Shown: piece by piece, positions 4,483 through 5,155 of the stretch | How the letters are laid out: each line of letters opens with the position of its first letter | Numbering within the stretch: the first letter of the stretch is position 1 | Source of the DNA: Syntrophomonadaceae bacterium | GTDB taxonomy: Bacteria > Bacillota > Syntrophomonadia > Syntrophomonadales > Syntrophomonadaceae | DNA length: 5,155 bases | NCBI GenBank assembly: GCA_028686565.1 | Contig: JAQUBU010000183.1 | Coordinates: forward strand, 1 to 5,155 | Direction of reading: 5' to 3' | The notes under the pieces: model-generated | The model's database searches: none | Told to the model about the DNA's origin: nothing | Seen by the model: only the letters and a program-made list of their open reading frames with translations | Program-made: the position numbers and the translations under genes

Positions 4483-5155
4483 TTAAATACAAGCTTGTTT
4501 TTTTCTAGTCAGGTTTAAAATTAAACTAACCTCTCCTTGGCCCCTATCCAGCATTTTAGCAATTTCTTGCACCGATAAGCCTTGCTCAAAAAGAGTTTTA
4601 ACAGCCAGGTATGGATGTGCCGCCTTCAACTCTTCAATTGAGAAACCAAGAGAAGCTTCAGGTTGCTGTTTATTTTTATCATTTCTTATCATTTCTTCAT
4701 GCGGAACCTCTGCCCGGCTTACCAGAGACAAATGCTGGTTTACTGAATTCATATCCTTATTAACACCAGTGAAACCCAGCAACACTTCAGATTTAACTTT
4801 GTGAATCACGTTTTCATCCAGCGCGCTCATATGATGGTTTATCTTGAAACCCATATCATTCAATAAAGCAATTAAACTCTTACTGCTCATATCCAGTTCT
4901 CTTGCCAGTTCAAAAACCTTGAGCTTCGAAGAAACAACTTCATAATATTCAATCACATCTTGTTTAATCGCAATTTGTTCGTCTTGCTTAATTGCTATCT
5001 TTTCGCTCTTATTATCAGGTATCATTTCACCTTCACTAGCAGAATTAAGCAATGGTTGATAACTGGGAATATAATCATCCATGTTGTTGATAGTGGCTAT
5101 TCTTTCATCGAGATTATCAACAATCAGTTGGGAGATTTCCACCGAAGTTTCCAAC
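4483..5155 (-). CDS. IF2_N-like domain plus C-terminal HTH protein, 5' end missing
   Basis: I do not recognise this as a named gene. The frame is open to the right edge; the first possible start there is a TTG at 5154 with no visible ribosome binding site, so the true start probably lies outside. Numbering from that TTG gives 223 residues. Residues 1-76 are hydrophilic and acidic and include a short repeat (IAIKQD twice). Residues 78-122 (KLKVFELARELDMSSKSLIA and onward to the HHMSALDE segment) strongly resemble the small IF2_N domain found at the N terminus of translation initiation factor IF-2. A polar linker follows, then about 180-215 a helix-turn-helix (LFEQGLSVQEIAKMLDRGQG and VSLILNL), like the tail of SwrB/YlxL-type proteins. 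In B. subtilis the gene just before rpsB is swrB, at the end of the flagellar fla/che operon, so a motility link is plausible but inferred. It is not infB, since no GTPase domain follows. Confidence 0.8.
   Translation of the reverse strand, partial: LETSVEISQLIVDNLDERIATINNMDDYIPSYQPLLNSASEGEMIPDNKSEKIAIKQDEQIAIKQDVIEYYEVVSSKLKVFELARELDMSSKSLIALLNDMGFKINHHMSALDENVIHKVKSEVLLGFTGVNKDMNSVNQHLSLVSRAEVPHEEMIRNDKNKQQPEASLGFSIEELKAAHPYLAVKTLFEQGLSVQEIAKMLDRGQGEVSLILNLTRKKQACI
4957..4998 (-). repeat. Short in-frame tandem repeat encoding IAIKQD twice
   Basis: Within the IF2_N/HTH gene, two adjacent 24-base units encode IAIKQDEQ and IAIKQDVI. The six matching codons differ at four third positions (ATA/ATT, GCA/GCG, AAG/AAA, GAC/GAT), so this is an old duplication whose amino acids were kept, or chance similarity in a low-complexity linker. 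Confidence 0.55.

Noticed and set aside
4483..5155. Initiation factor IF-2 (infB) itself
   Set aside because: Only the small N-terminal-type domain is present; the frame ends in an HTH and a terminator without any G-domain motifs.

Overview
The window reads almost entirely on the minus strand and carries a classic Firmicutes translation and envelope gene cluster. In transcription order (high to low coordinate) it holds the 3' part of an unnamed gene encoding an IF2_N-like domain and a C-terminal helix-turn-helix, then rpsB (ribosomal protein S2), tsf (EF-Ts), pyrH (UMP kinase), frr (ribosome recycling factor), uppS (undecaprenyl diphosphate synthase) and the 5' part of cdsA (phosphatidate cytidylyltransferase). 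The order rpsB-tsf-pyrH-frr-uppS-cdsA matches Bacillus and Clostridia. The moderately AT-rich composition, strong GGAGG-type ribosome binding sites, GTG and TTG starts, and a short EF-Ts of about 215 residues point to an anaerobic Clostridia-type lineage. A Syntrophomonas or Peptococcaceae-like organism is my best guess, from memory of family lengths and gene order.

Layout: 4483-5155 is the unnamed gene, open at the right edge and closed by a perfect palindrome plus T-run terminator. The 188-base gap to rpsB holds one or two candidate promoters and a purine-rich leader with a strong ribosome binding site. rpsB (3593-4294) is followed directly by a strong terminator-like hairpin, then tsf (2844-3491), another hairpin, pyrH (2041-2757, TTG start) and frr (1479-2036, GTG start, coupled to pyrH). 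A 99-base gap then contains a consensus-like promoter and a GC-rich hairpin ahead of uppS (609-1379). uppS overlaps the start of cdsA by 8 bases, and cdsA runs off the left edge.

Functionally, S2, EF-Ts and RRF serve ribosome assembly, elongation and recycling. PyrH supplies UDP for RNA, DNA and cell-wall sugar nucleotides. UppS makes the lipid carrier for peptidoglycan, and CdsA makes CDP-diacylglycerol for phospholipids. Intergenic hairpins and an internal promoter suggest expression is tuned gene by gene rather than as one uniform message.

No mobile element, CRISPR array, tRNA or rRNA was seen. The core genes are ordinary. The least understood items are the IF2_N/HTH protein and the leader structure in front of uppS.
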